Of a stretch of DNA of 64,000 nucleotides, positions 16,537 through 25,736 are shown piece after piece. A program made the translations under genes and the position numbers. The stretch spans positions 306,560 through 370,559 of the forward strand of contig NZ_LOCQ01000058.1 of assembly GCF_001677885.1 (NCBI RefSeq), read 5' to 3'. How positions within the stretch are numbered: the first letter of the stretch is position 1; every line of letters begins with the position of its first letter. The stretch comes from Janthinobacterium psychrotolerans (GTDB lineage: Bacteria > Pseudomonadota > Gammaproteobacteria > Burkholderiales > Burkholderiaceae_D). The notes beneath the pieces are model-generated. The model saw nothing but the letters and a program-made list of their open reading frames with translations, searched no databases and was not told the DNA's origin.

Positions 16537-17256
16537 ATGAAACCCATTACCTTCTATGCAGCCGCCATGCTCGCCATCAGCAGCGCCGCCTTCTTGCCCG
16601 CGCAAGCGATGGCGCAAAACCAGCTCGGCGTGAGCATCGTCGTCGGCAACGCCCCGCCCCCGCCACGCTTCGAGAGCGTGCCGCAACCGCGCCGCGGCTA
16701 TGTCTGGGCGCCCGGCTACTGGAACTGGGACGGCCAGCGCCATGTCTGGTACGACGGCGAATGGCTGCGCGAACGCAGCGGCAACCAGTATCGCCGCGCC
16801 GAATGGATACAGGAGAACAACCGCTGGCGTCTGAACCGTGGCGGCTGGGTCACCGTGGCGCAGCCGGTGGTGTATGAAGAGATCCGCATCGCCCCGCCGC
16901 CACCACGCCGCGAAATCATTCCCCGTGCGCGCAACGGTTATGTGTGGGCGCCCGGCCACTGGGAATGGCGCGCCCAGCGCTATGCCTGGAACCCCGGCGT
17001 GTGGATCGCCGAACGCCCCGGCTATGTGTATGCGGCGCCGGCCTGGACCCAGCGCGATGGCCGCTGGCGCATGGACGAAGCGCGCTGGTCGCCACGCGGT
17101 CCGAACGGCGACCGTGACCATGACGGCATCCCGAACCGCTACGACAGCCACAATGACCGTGACCGGGACCGTGGCCGCGGCCCGGGCCGCGACAACGACC
17201 ATGACGGCGTGCCGAACCGCGACGACCACCGCCCCAACGATCCGCGCCGCTATTGA
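16537..17256 (+). CDS. YXWGXW-repeat exported protein with Asp-rich tail
   Basis: A 239-residue protein; the ATG at 16537 has GGAG seven bases upstream. Residues 1-27 are a signal peptide (to AMAQN). Residues 40-190 contain two long repeats, each with P-x-x-R-x-G-Y-V-W-A-P-G-(Y/H)-W then a W-x-x-G-x-W-type segment (YDGEW, NPGVW), the signature of the WXXGXW (BcpO-related) family. The tail has two D-H-D-G-(I/V)-P-N-R motifs, like calcium-binding thrombospondin type 3 or EF-hand-type loops, amid Arg/Asp runs. It is likely a periplasmic or surface protein of unknown role. Confidence 0.8.
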   Translation: MKPITFYAAAMLAISSAAFLPAQAMAQNQLGVSIVVGNAPPPPRFESVPQPRRGYVWAPGYWNWDGQRHVWYDGEWLRERSGNQYRRAEWIQENNRWRLNRGGWVTVAQPVVYEEIRIAPPPPRREIIPRARNGYVWAPGHWEWRAQRYAWNPGVWIAERPGYVYAAPAWTQRDGRWRMDEARWSPRGPNGDRDHDGIPNRYDSHNDRDRDRGRGPGRDNDHDGVPNRDDHRPNDPRRY

Positions 17257-17278
17257 TGATTGACGGCTGAACTGCGCA

Positions 17279-17308
17279 GACAAGGCCACCGCCTGCGGTG
17301 GCCTTGTC
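17279..17308 (+). terminator. Perfect hairpin after the YXWGXW-repeat gene
   Basis: GACAAGGCCACCGC (17279-17292) and GCGGTGGCCTTGTC (17295-17308) are perfect complements, 23 bases after the stop codon. There is no T run behind it, so termination strength is uncertain. Confidence 0.65.
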
Positions 17309-17375
17309 ATGTGCCGGTCATGTAACCGCGGCATAATCGCGCGACGATAACTTACCTGCGCGGGACATATATACG

Positions 17376-18404
17376 ATGGCGATGGAAAATGCCGGCTTTA
17401 CCTACGGCTCGGACACCTCGGGCCTGGTCTGGGGCTTCCTGTTTGGCCGCCATGCACAGCCGCTGGCGATGGACTCGGCCGCGGCGCTGGCCTGGCTGGC
17501 GCCGGGCGCGGTACGCCCGCCGAACGAATTCGCCTGGCTGCATTTCAATCTGTCGCACGCGGCCAGCGAAAAATGGCTGCACGCGCACACGCGCCTGGCC
17601 GACGAATTCTATGAAACGCTGCACCAGGGCTCGCGCTCGACGCGCATCGAACAGGCGGAAAACACCCTGATCGCGGTGGTCAACGATGTGGTGCACAATT
17701 TCAGTTTCGAAGCGTCCGATATCTCCACCATGTGGGCCAGCGTGGCGCAGGACCTGGTGATCACGGCGCGCCGCGCGCCGCTGCAGTCGATCGAACGGCT
17801 GCGCCAGGCGGTGATCAAGAATCACGAACCGATACGTTCGTCGGTGGAGTTGCTGGTGCACCTGCTGCGCGACCAGGCCGATGTGCTGGTCAATATCGTG
17901 CGCGACGCCGTGGCCAGGGTCGACGATATCGAAGACCATCTGCTGGCGGGGCGACTGGTGCCCAAGCGCGAAGACCTGGGCGCCATGCGGCGTGTGCTGG
18001 TGCGGCTGCAGCGCCTGCTGGCGCCGGAGCCGGCCGCCCTGTTCCGGCTGCTGCAGCGCCCGCCGTCATGGGTGCAGGAGCTCGACAGCCTGGAACTGCG
18101 CCAGTCGACCGAGGAATTTTCGGTGGTGCTCAGCGACATGTCCTCGCTGCAGGAGCGCATCAAGCTGCTGCAGGAAGAAATCGCCGCGCGCGTCAATGAA
18201 GAGAATGGCCGCAGCCTGTACGTGCTGACCATCGTCACCGTGCTGGCCCTGCCGATCAATATCATCGCCGGCATGCTGGGCATGAACGTGGGCGGCATTC
18301 CGCTGGCCCAGCATCCGCACGGCTTTGCCATCATCGTCGCCATTATCCTGACCTTTACGGTGGTGGCGGGATGGCTGGTGGTGCGGATGCAGAAGAACAG
18401 CTAG
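17376..18404 (+). CDS. zntB: CorA-family zinc transporter, ZntB-like
   Basis: A 342-residue inner-membrane divalent cation transporter. The long N-terminal part (1-270) is the cytoplasmic funnel domain with an alpha-helical end (SSLQERIKLLQEEIAARVNEENGRSLYVLTIVTVLALP). Two membrane helices follow at about 280-300 and 315-337. Between them is GMNVGGIPL, with the family's GMN signature. ZntB proteins typically carry GINVGG-type loops and move zinc; here GMN followed by VGGIPL fits the ZntB branch better than CorA proper. Transport direction and metal are inference. Confidence 0.8.
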   Translation: MAMENAGFTYGSDTSGLVWGFLFGRHAQPLAMDSAAALAWLAPGAVRPPNEFAWLHFNLSHAASEKWLHAHTRLADEFYETLHQGSRSTRIEQAENTLIAVVNDVVHNFSFEASDISTMWASVAQDLVITARRAPLQSIERLRQAVIKNHEPIRSSVELLVHLLRDQADVLVNIVRDAVARVDDIEDHLLAGRLVPKREDLGAMRRVLVRLQRLLAPEPAALFRLLQRPPSWVQELDSLELRQSTEEFSVVLSDMSSLQERIKLLQEEIAARVNEENGRSLYVLTIVTVLALPINIIAGMLGMNVGGIPLAQHPHGFAIIVAIILTFTVVAGWLVVRMQKNS

Positions 18405-18408
18405 CCGC

Positions 18409-18816
18409 TTAGCGGTGGTATTCGCCGGCCCGCTCGGGCTGGTACAGCAGTTCCTCGATGGTCACCTTGACCACGCCGCCGGGCATAGGCCAGTCCATGC
18501 TGTCGCCGACGGACAGGCCCAGCAGCGCGCTGCCGACCGGTGCCAGCACGGAGATGCGGTCGGCCTGGCCATCGACGTCCTTCGGATAGACCAGGGTCAG
18601 GCGAAATTCTTCCTTGTTCTCGACCGTAAAGCGCACGGTGGAATTCATGGTCACCACGGTCGGTGGAATTTCCTGCGGTTCAAGCACGTCCGCTCGGCCC
18701 AACTCGTCGAGCAAGGCGGCCTTGTCGGGCGACAGGTTATTGCCCAGGGCGTACAACAATGATTCGAGTCGTTCCAGGTCCCGGGACGACAAAATGATGT
18801 TAGGTTTTTTTTCCAA
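18409..18816 (-). CDS. rnk: Nucleoside diphosphate kinase regulator Rnk, GreA/GreB family
   Basis: A 135-residue protein with a short N-terminal helical part (ILSSRDLERLESLLYAL) and the C-terminal GreA/GreB FKBP-like domain (VTMNSTVRFTVENKEEFRLTLVYPKD, VLAPVGSALLGLSVGD, VKVTIEELLYQPE). It binds RNA polymerase near the secondary channel in characterised relatives. The start codon appears to be TTG (18814-18816), with GAGGA five bases upstream and no in-frame ATG nearby. It converges on the zinc transporter gene with a four-base gap. Confidence 0.88.
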   Translation of the reverse strand: MEKKPNIILSSRDLERLESLLYALGNNLSPDKAALLDELGRADVLEPQEIPPTVVTMNSTVRFTVENKEEFRLTLVYPKDVDGQADRISVLAPVGSALLGLSVGDSMDWPMPGGVVKVTIEELLYQPERAGEYHR

Positions 18817-19172
18817 AATATCCTCGCTGATGAATATAAGGGCGGCGGCCGGCTTGATGCGGCAACAAAGGCCACCATTATCAGGGCGATTATGGACGAA
18901 CTTTCCCGGCCAGGCCAGAGCGTTTGTCGATTCCCGTTAAAATTTATTCAAATCAATGGGTTACCACGAAATAACAATAAAAAATCACGCACGGGGGCAG
19001 AATGTGGCGTTTCCATCTGGAATTTTATGTTGTCGTTGATTTTGAATATGGCGCGCAGAATCGGACTCGGCAACAAAAAACACAGGCCGGCGGATAAAGG
19101 ATTAAAATTTGGCATTCTTTGCAAATGGAACAGAAGCATGGCGGGGCAAGGCAGGATGACACGGGGCGACGC
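18817..19172. other. AT-rich intergenic region between rnk and the GGDEF-EAL gene
   Basis: This gap between divergent genes is clearly more AT-rich than its surroundings from about 18935 to 19120, with A/T tracts such as AATAACAATAAAAAATC. It must hold the promoters of both genes, but I can assign no specific site. No gene is visible. Confidence 0.4.
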
Positions 19173-21092
19173 ATGAAACGGCAAGGTACGGGGCACAATA
19201 TGATGGCAAGCCCGGCGCTGCCATCGGCAAAAATGCGCGGCGACCGTGTGGCCAGGTTCAACCTGCTGGCCGCCACTGCGCTGCTGATGTGTACCAGCGT
19301 ACTGCTGGTGCTGTTCCAGCTTTATACGCTGCGCGGCGCGCTCGAGCGCACTCTGGAGATCCATGCGGCCATGCTGGCCAGCCCGGTGGCCGAGGCCATG
19401 CGCCGCGGCGACCGCCTGGGCGTCGAACAGCTGCTGGCGCCGCTGGCGGCGGCACCGGCCATCGACCAGGCGCTGGCCTACAGCCCTTACGGCCAGCCTT
19501 TTGCCCGCTTTGCCAGGAGCGGCAGCGACAGTGTTCAGGCCGCATCAGCCTACGGCATGCATGTCGCCTGGCGCGACGGCCACGCCAGCTTGCTGGCACG
19601 GCTGCCCGGCGGCGGCGCCCTGCTGCTGCGCGCTGGCCTGGCGCCACTGTACGGCAGCCTGATACAGTCCGCGGCCTGGACAGCGCTGGTCAGCCTGTTT
19701 GCCTTCTGCGTCGCCGTGCTGATGGTGCACCGCACGCGCCGCGCGGCGCAGCAGGCGGAAAATCATCTGCATTACCTGGCCCATGTCGATTCCGTCACCG
19801 AACTGCCGAACCGCCATGAATTCAATGAGGCGATGGCCTATGCGCTGGCGCGCGCCGACCGCCAGGACAGCAGCGTGGGCCTGCTGCTGCTCGACCTCGA
19901 CAATTTCAAGATCGTCAACGACACCCTGGGCCACCATTGCGGCGACCATTTGCTCAAGCTGGTCGCGCGGCGCCTGGTGTCGGTGCTGCGCACCACCGAT
20001 GTGATCTGCCGCATCGGCGGGGATGAATTCGTGGTCATCGTCGAACCGGCCGACGACGCCTCCGAGATGGTGTGCGTGGCGCGCAAGATCCTGGCGGTGC
20101 TGGCCGAACCGTTCGCGCTCGACGGCCACCAGCTCCATGTCAGCGCCAGCATCGGCGTGAGCCTGTATCCCTTCGATGCGCGCGACGTGGCGACCCTGAC
20201 GCGCAACGCCGACACGGCCATGTACCACGCCAAGCACCAGGGCAAGAACCGCTACGCCGTGTTCAAGGCCGACATGGAACTGCGCGCGCAGCGCCGCCTG
20301 CGTATGGAAGCCAATCTGCGCCGCGCCTTGCAGGACGGGGAACTGTATCTGCATTACCAGCCGCAAATCGATTTGCGCAGCGGGCGCATCGTCGGCGTCG
20401 AAGCGCTGCTGCGCTGGAACTGCCGCGAAATGGGCGCCATGAGCCCGGCCGAATTCATTCCAGTGGCCGAGGAAAGCGGCGTGATCGTCGAGCTGGGGCG
20501 CTGGGTGCTGCACACGGCCTGCCGCCAGGCGGCCACCTGGTGCAAGGCCGGCCTGCTCGATTCACTCGAACACGTGGCCGTCAATCTGTCGGCCAGCCAG
20601 GTACGCGAACCGGGCCTGATGGACGATATTCGCGCCATCCTGCACGAAACACAGTTGCCGCGCGGCCTGCTGGAACTGGAAATCACCGAGGGTGTGATGA
20701 TGGACGACGTGCCGGCCAACCTGGAACTGATGCGGCGCCTGCAGGAAACCGGGATCCACCTGTCGATCGACGACTTCGGCACCGGCTATTCGTCGATGTC
20801 CTACCTGAAACGCCTGCCGATCGACCAGTTGAAGATCGACCGCAGCTTCGTGCACGACCTGCCCGGCGAAGGCGAAGCGATCGTCACGGCCATCATCGCG
20901 ATGGCGCACAGCCTGAAGCTGAAAGTGGTGGCAGAAGGCGTGGAGACGATGCAGCAAGTGGAGTTCCTGCGCCGCGCCGGCTGCGACAACGTGCAGGGAT
21001 TCTATTTTGCCCGCCCGATGACGGCGGCGCAGCTGACGGCGCTGCTGCTCGAGCGCAGGGACTGGAGCAGCAGGACGGCCCTGGCGGTTTGA
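19173..21092 (+). CDS. Membrane GGDEF-EAL cyclic-di-GMP protein
   Basis: About 639 residues from ATG 19173 (ATG 19200 and an upstream ATG at 19125 are alternatives). A hydrophobic helix near the N-terminus (LLAATALLMCTSVLLVLFQLY) and a second at about 165-185 (SAAWTALVSLFAFCVAVLMV) bracket a periplasmic sensor part. The GGDEF domain has an intact active site (CRIGGDEFVVIVE); the EAL domain shows VGVEALLRWN, NLSASQ, EITEGVM and DDFGTGYSSMSYLK, so the phosphodiesterase site also looks complete. It therefore could make and degrade cyclic di-GMP; the net direction cannot be read from sequence. Confidence 0.92.
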   Translation: MKRQGTGHNMMASPALPSAKMRGDRVARFNLLAATALLMCTSVLLVLFQLYTLRGALERTLEIHAAMLASPVAEAMRRGDRLGVEQLLAPLAAAPAIDQALAYSPYGQPFARFARSGSDSVQAASAYGMHVAWRDGHASLLARLPGGGALLLRAGLAPLYGSLIQSAAWTALVSLFAFCVAVLMVHRTRRAAQQAENHLHYLAHVDSVTELPNRHEFNEAMAYALARADRQDSSVGLLLLDLDNFKIVNDTLGHHCGDHLLKLVARRLVSVLRTTDVICRIGGDEFVVIVEPADDASEMVCVARKILAVLAEPFALDGHQLHVSASIGVSLYPFDARDVATLTRNADTAMYHAKHQGKNRYAVFKADMELRAQRRLRMEANLRRALQDGELYLHYQPQIDLRSGRIVGVEALLRWNCREMGAMSPAEFIPVAEESGVIVELGRWVLHTACRQAATWCKAGLLDSLEHVAVNLSASQVREPGLMDDIRAILHETQLPRGLLELEITEGVMMDDVPANLELMRRLQETGIHLSIDDFGTGYSSMSYLKRLPIDQLKIDRSFVHDLPGEGEAIVTAIIAMAHSLKLKVVAEGVETMQQVEFLRRAGCDNVQGFYFARPMTAAQLTALLLERRDWSSRTALAV

Positions 21093-21111
21093 TGGTGTAG
21101 CCAACAATGGT

Positions 21112-21190
21112 GTCGGATTAAGGCCTTCGACCTAATCCGACCTGCCTGTTGACGGCGTAGGTCGGGTTAGCGTGAAACGCGTAACCCGAC
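21112..21190. repeat. Pair of related palindromic hairpins (REP-like)
   Basis: GTCGGATTA (21112-21120) pairs with TAATCCGAC (21133-21141), and GTCGGGTTA (21161-21169) pairs with TAACCCGAC (21182-21190). The two hairpins share nearly the same arms, sit 19 bases apart and lie in the gap between the convergent GGDEF-EAL and prfC genes. The form is that of a dispersed extragenic palindrome, and it could end transcription from both sides. Confidence 0.7.
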
Positions 21191-21202
21191 ACCACCGCTA
21201 CA

Positions 21203-22903
21203 TCAGGCCAACTTCGCCGAATGCTCGCGCGTGGCGTGGAAGGTCAGCTTCGGCCAGCGCTCTTCGGTCAGACGCAGGTTGACGCCCGAGGTGGCCAGGT
21301 AGGCCATGTTGCCGGCCGCGTCGTAAGCCACGTTGTGGCCCAGCGCATTTTCGAAATCCTGCAAGATGCGCTTGTCATCGCAGCTGACCCAGCGCGCGCT
21401 GCTGATGCTGGTGCCTTCGAACACGGCGTCGACGCCATACTCGTTGAGCAGGCGGCTGGCGACCACCTCGAACTGCAGCACGCCGACCGCGCCCAGCACC
21501 AGCTCGCCGCCCTGCACCGGCTTGAAGACCTGCACCGCGCCCTCTTCGCCCAGCTGCTGCAGCCCCTTGTGCAGCTGCTTGATCTTCAGCGGATTGCGGA
21601 TGCGCACCGAGCGGAAGAAGTCCGGCGCGAAGTACGGGATGCCGGTAAAGGTCAGCAGTTCGCCTTCCGAAAAGCTGTCGCCGATCTGCATGTTGCCGTG
21701 GTTGGGCAGGCCGATGATATCGCCCGCGTAGGCTTCTTCCACCTGTTCGCGCGAGGAGGCCATGAAGGTCACCACGTTCGACACCTTGATCTCGCGCCCC
21801 AGGCGCAAGTGCTTGACCTTCATGCCGCGCTCGAAGCGCCCCGAGCACACGCGCAGGAACGCGATGCGGTCACGGTGGGCCGGGTCCATATTGGCCTGGA
21901 TCTTGAAGACGAAACCGGTAAACGGCTGCTCGGCCGGCGCCACCGAACGCACGGTGGCATCGCGCTCGCGCGGCGCCGGCGCCCAGTCGACCAGCGCCGA
22001 CAAAATTTCACGCACGCCGAAGTTGTTGATCGCCGAACCGAAGAACACCGGTGTCTGCACGCCGGACAGGAACTCTTCCAGGTTGAACGGATTCGAGGCG
22101 CCATGCACCAGTTCGACTTCCATGCGCAGCTGGTCCATTTCGAGCGGGAACATCTCCTGCAGGCGCGGATTGTCGATGCCCTTGATGATCTCGAAGGCGC
22201 CGTCGGCTTTTTCCTCGCCGGCCTTGAACAGCATGATCTCGTCGTTCAGCAGGTGATACACACCGCGGAAGTTCTTGCCCATGCCGATCGGCCAGGTGAC
22301 GGGCGCGCACTGGATCTTCAGCACCGATTCGAGTTCGTCGAGCAGGTCCAGCGGATCGCGCGTCTCGCGGTCCATCTTGTTCATGAAGGTGACAATCGGC
22401 GTATTGCGCATGCGGCACACGGCCAGCAGCTTGATCGTCTGCGCTTCCACGCCCTTGGCCGCATCGATCACCATCAGCGCCGAGTCGACCGCCGTCAGCA
22501 CGCGATAGGTGTCTTCCGAAAAGTCCTGGTGGCCGGGGGTGTCGAGCAGGTTGACGACGTGGTCGCGAAATTCGAACTGCATCACGGAAGACGCCACGGA
22601 GATGCCGCGCTGCTTTTCGATTTCCATCCAGTCCGACGTCGCATGGCGGCCCGATTTACGGGCTTTCACGGTACCGGCCATCTGGATCGCGCCCGAGAAC
22701 AGCAGCAGTTTTTCGGTCAAGGTGGTTTTACCCGCATCGGGGTGGGAAATGATGCCGAAGGTGCGGCGGCGCTGCACTTCGCGCGCGATCACGGCCGGCG
22801 CCTTGCTGCCGGTGGTGGTGGCTGCGGAAGTGTCCGCGCCATCCTGGATGTCGGTGGAATCGGGGGTAATGCTGTCGTTCTCGTTGGCCATATTGGTGAC
22901 CAT
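21203..22903 (-). CDS. prfC: Peptide chain release factor 3
   Basis: A 566-residue translational GTPase that recycles RF1/RF2 from the ribosome. The start MVTNMANEN at 22903 has GAGGG in front; the 45 upstream codons of the longest frame are unlikely. The protein has a ~30-residue non-conserved head, then the G domain: G1 [16 protein letters not shown]3 [15 protein letters not shown]4 [10 protein letters not shown], and RF3-typical [19 protein letters not shown]. Domain II and the RF3 C-terminal domain follow ([24 protein letters not shown]). Confidence 0.96.
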   Translation of the reverse strand: MVTNMANENDSITPDSTDIQDGADTSAATTTGSKAPAVIAREVQRRRTFGIISHPDAGKTTLTEKLLLFSGAIQMAGTVKARKSGRHATSDWMEIEKQRGISVASSVMQFEFRDHVVNLLDTPGHQDFSEDTYRVLTAVDSALMVIDAAKGVEAQTIKLLAVCRMRNTPIVTFMNKMDRETRDPLDLLDELESVLKIQCAPVTWPIGMGKNFRGVYHLLNDEIMLFKAGEEKADGAFEIIKGIDNPRLQEMFPLEMDQLRMEVELVHGASNPFNLEEFLSGVQTPVFFGSAINNFGVREILSALVDWAPAPRERDATVRSVAPAEQPFTGFVFKIQANMDPAHRDRIAFLRVCSGRFERGMKVKHLRLGREIKVSNVVTFMASSREQVEEAYAGDIIGLPNHGNMQIGDSFSEGELLTFTGIPYFAPDFFRSVRIRNPLKIKQLHKGLQQLGEEGAVQVFKPVQGGELVLGAVGVLQFEVVASRLLNEYGVDAVFEGTSISSARWVSCDDKRILQDFENALGHNVAYDAAGNMAYLATSGVNLRLTEERWPKLTFHATREHSAKLA

Positions 22904-23285
22904 GATATGGCCCTCGCAAAAAACCCTCGATTTTACAGAAGGAACGCTCTTTCGTGTGAACTGTTCCACTCTGGACAAGGCCAGCGACGACGGCTTCGTC
23001 GATTCCGCCGGGTTCGCTTCAATATTGCACGTGCTCAATATGGCACCCGGCTATCACAAAATCATGCGAGACGGCGCAAGAATGGATGTCAACAGAACGG
23101 CCGTAGGAGTAGGACTACAAAGCGACCTCAATTGAGACTACAAAGTGGCGACTGCTAATCTTATGTTCGCCAATTACATACGCCCTTAAAGTAGCTACAT
23201 CGCGATCTGCACTGCGCGGTGGCAAAAAGAAGCCCGCCCCGTTGTAGCAGACGCACTCCGATGTAAAAAGCCTGCGAGGAATAAA
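22904..23285. other. Intergenic region with direct repeats before the Crp-type gene
   Basis: This gap of 382 bases lies between divergent prfC and the Crp-type regulator. GACTACAAAG occurs at 23113-23122 and again at 23136-23145, 23 bases apart. A similar CTACAAAGTG is found in the gap before the histidine kinase gene (about 25668-25677). These may be regulator-binding sites. No gene is seen. Confidence 0.4.
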
Positions 23286-24095
23286 ATGAACCACACTCAA
23301 CTGAACGCCCCGGTCCAGAAAAACCAGATGCTGCCACACGCCATGCCTGCGGCCGGACGCGAGATCAAGCTTGGGTCGCGGATCAGCCTGAGCAGCGCGC
23401 AACAGAATGAACTGCTGGGCGCCCTGCCACGTGCCGCCCTCGAATCGCTGTTCGAGCACCTGGAACTGGTCGAACTGCCTTTCGGCAAAGAGCTGTACGC
23501 CTACGGTAATTGCCTGGAATACACCTACTTCCCGACCACCGCCATCGTCTCGCTGCTGTACGTGATGGAAGACGGTGCCACCACCGAGATCGCCGTCGTC
23601 GGCCATGAAGGCGTGGTCGGCGTGTCGCTGGTCGCCGGTGAGCGCGCCATGTGCACGGCGGTCGTGCAAAGCGCCGGCTACGGCTACCGCCTGAAAACGC
23701 AGAGCCTGCGGGAAGCCTTCAACCAGGGCGGCGCCCTGCCCCAGCTGCTGATGCGCTACACCAATGCCCTGTTCGCCCAGATGGCGCAGAACGCCGTTGG
23801 CGGCCGTCACAGCTCGATCGAACAAAAGCTGTGCCGCTGGTTGCTGGACCGTCTGGACCGCTCGCCATCGAACGAATTGAAAGTGACCCAGGAGCTGATC
23901 TCGATCATGCTGGGCGTGCGCCGCGAAAGCATTACCGCCGCTGCCGGCAAGCTGCAGGATGAAGGCCTGATCCACTATCGCCGCGGCAACATCACGGTGC
24001 TGGACCGCGCCGGCCTGGAAGACTATGCCGGCGAATGCTACAAGGTGGCCAAGACCGAATACGACCGCCTGCTGCGCGACGTCGCGCGCTGCTGA
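23286..24095 (+). CDS. Crp/Fnr-family transcriptional regulator
   Basis: A 269-residue regulator with AGGAATAAAATG at its start. A cyclic-nucleotide-binding-like domain fills about 50-165 (LPFGKELYAYGNCLEYTYFPTTAIVSL, TEIAVVGHEGVVGVSLV), and a winged helix the C-terminal part (about 185-255, LKVTQELISIMLGVRRESITAAAGKLQDEGLIHYRRG). The effector pocket lacks the cAMP-binding motif and there is no Fnr cysteine cluster, so the ligand is unknown. This type is common in soil bacteria. A terminator follows it directly. Confidence 0.88.
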   Translation: MNHTQLNAPVQKNQMLPHAMPAAGREIKLGSRISLSSAQQNELLGALPRAALESLFEHLELVELPFGKELYAYGNCLEYTYFPTTAIVSLLYVMEDGATTEIAVVGHEGVVGVSLVAGERAMCTAVVQSAGYGYRLKTQSLREAFNQGGALPQLLMRYTNALFAQMAQNAVGGRHSSIEQKLCRWLLDRLDRSPSNELKVTQELISIMLGVRRESITAAAGKLQDEGLIHYRRGNITVLDRAGLEDYAGECYKVAKTEYDRLLRDVARC

Positions 24096-24114
24096 TCACG
24101 GCACGACCCCTTAC

Positions 24115-24156
24115 AAAAATGGCCGGACATGCTTGCATGCCCGGCCATTTTCTTTT
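24115..24156 (+). terminator. Rho-independent terminator after the Crp-type gene
   Basis: AAAATGGCCGG (24116-24125 and neighbours) pairs with CCGGCCATTTT (24141-24151), with an inner CATGC/GCATG extension, followed by TCTTTTTC. It can work in both directions and so could also serve the convergent histidine kinase gene. Confidence 0.85.
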
Positions 24157-24186
24157 TCAGAATGGATGTACAGGTCGCCGCTTGAA

Positions 24187-25611
24187 TCAGGCTTCGAGCT
24201 CGTCCGGTTCCGGCGTCAGGGGCAAGGGAATCAGCGCCTCGACGCAGGTGCCCTTGCCTTGCGGCCCAGGCTTGACGGTCAGGCTGCCACCGAGCAGCAG
24301 AGCGCGCTCGCGCATGCCCAGCAGGCCATGCGACATCGGTTTTTGCAAGGCGTCTTCCGTGATGCCGACGCCGTCATCGGTCACGCGCAGCACCAGCCCG
24401 GTTTCGTTGCGTTTCAGGCTGACCGTGACCATGCCGGCCTTGGCGTATTTCAGGATATTGGTCAAGGATTCCTGCACGATGCGGAACAGGGCGATCGTCA
24501 AGGTCGCTTCGCGGCTGTCGATGTGGATGGCGACGTCGGTATCGCAGCGTACCGAGCTCATGCGCGCAAAGTCCTCGCAATAGCTCTCGATGGCGGCGCA
24601 CAGGCCCAGGTTGTCCAGCAGGCTGGGGCGCAGGTCTTCGACGATGCGGCGTTTCAGCTCCACCGTTTCAAGCAAGGTGGCCTTGGCGTGGCGCAGTTGC
24701 GCGGCCAGTTCGGGATGGCTATGCGCCAGTTGCTGGGTGACGGCGCCCAGGTCCATGCTGATCGAGGTCAGGTTGGCGCCCAGCTCGTCATGCAGCTCGC
24801 GCGCCAGCCGCGCTTTCTCCACTTCATTGACGCTGATCAAATGACGCGACAGGACGGATAGCTGCTCAGTGCGCTTGACCACCGTCGACTCCAGGTTGTC
24901 ATTGGCGTTTTTCAGCGCGAATTCGACTGCCGCGCGGTTCTGGAAACTGCGCCGCACCAGCTGATAAAACATGATCAGCACCAGGATGGCCAGGCCGTTA
25001 ATGCCGATGCCGAGAAACACCGCTTTCCGGTATTCGCGATAGAACGCGGTGCTCCCGGCGTCCAGCGCTTCATTCTGCTCGCGCACCATGATCACCACCT
25101 GCAGGCGGATTTCATCCATGGTGGCGCGCTCGTCGCTGACCCTGGCGATATTGACGATATCGGCCAGTCCGCCCTGCTTGTAGACATTGATGGATTCGTC
25201 CAGCGTGGTCATCTTGCGGCGTATCAGGGTTTTCAGCTGGGCCAGGTTTTTCAGCTGGCTGGGGCTGCCCTGCAGCAGCGCTTCGAGGCCCCGCAGTTCA
25301 TTGTCGATTTCAGCGGTGGCGGTACGCGACGGCCCCAGGTAGGTTTCGGCATCGGAAATGAAATAGCCGCGCAAGCTGCTTTCCGCATCGAGCACCAGCA
25401 CATTCAGGTATTGCAGGCGATCTGCCACCTTGGCGCTTTGCGTCAGCAAGGCGTTGGTACTCTTGAGCGTATCGAGGTTGTGGGACAGGCTGAAGCCATT
25501 GAGCACCAGCAACAAGGCGCAGGTGACACAAAGGATAGTCTTGTACAGAGGCAGGCGATGAGACGGCGCCGGTTCGACGGAGAAATACATCCTGGTGTGC
25601 ATCCTTAGCAA
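24187..25611 (-). CDS. CHASE3-type sensor histidine kinase of the NarL group
   Basis: A 474-residue membrane kinase (ATG at 25599 or 25587 are alternative starts). Helix 1 is at about 24-43 and helix 2 at about 200-219 (GIGINGLAILVLIMFYQL); between them a helical periplasmic domain fits CHASE3 (DAESSLRGYFISDAETYLGP). A coiled linker leads to the HisKA_3 motif RLARELHDELGANLTS, with the phospho-accepting His, and to an HATPase_c domain (RIVQESLTNILKYAKA, VTDDGVGI, HGLLGMRERALLLGG). It should phosphorylate the response regulator encoded 125 bases downstream of its start on the same strand, which precedes it. Confidence 0.9.
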   Translation of the reverse strand: MLRMHTRMYFSVEPAPSHRLPLYKTILCVTCALLLVLNGFSLSHNLDTLKSTNALLTQSAKVADRLQYLNVLVLDAESSLRGYFISDAETYLGPSRTATAEIDNELRGLEALLQGSPSQLKNLAQLKTLIRRKMTTLDESINVYKQGGLADIVNIARVSDERATMDEIRLQVVIMVREQNEALDAGSTAFYREYRKAVFLGIGINGLAILVLIMFYQLVRRSFQNRAAVEFALKNANDNLESTVVKRTEQLSVLSRHLISVNEVEKARLARELHDELGANLTSISMDLGAVTQQLAHSHPELAAQLRHAKATLLETVELKRRIVEDLRPSLLDNLGLCAAIESYCEDFARMSSVRCDTDVAIHIDSREATLTIALFRIVQESLTNILKYAKAGMVTVSLKRNETGLVLRVTDDGVGITEDALQKPMSHGLLGMRERALLLGGSLTVKPGPQGKGTCVEALIPLPLTPEPDELEA

Positions 25612-25736
25612 GGTTCAGCGCGGCAGAGAACGCCAACGCCGGCCAATTATAACCCCGCTACAAAGTGCCGCACCGCACGCCCTCTGGCCGACTGGCAAAC
25701 CAAACGATCACGTCGGCGTGAATCTTCCGGCTTGCA

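Noticed and set aside
21221..23158. Plus-strand open frame of 645 codons opposite prfC
   Set aside because: Antisense to prfC, an essential-type conserved GTPase; typical GC-rich shadow.
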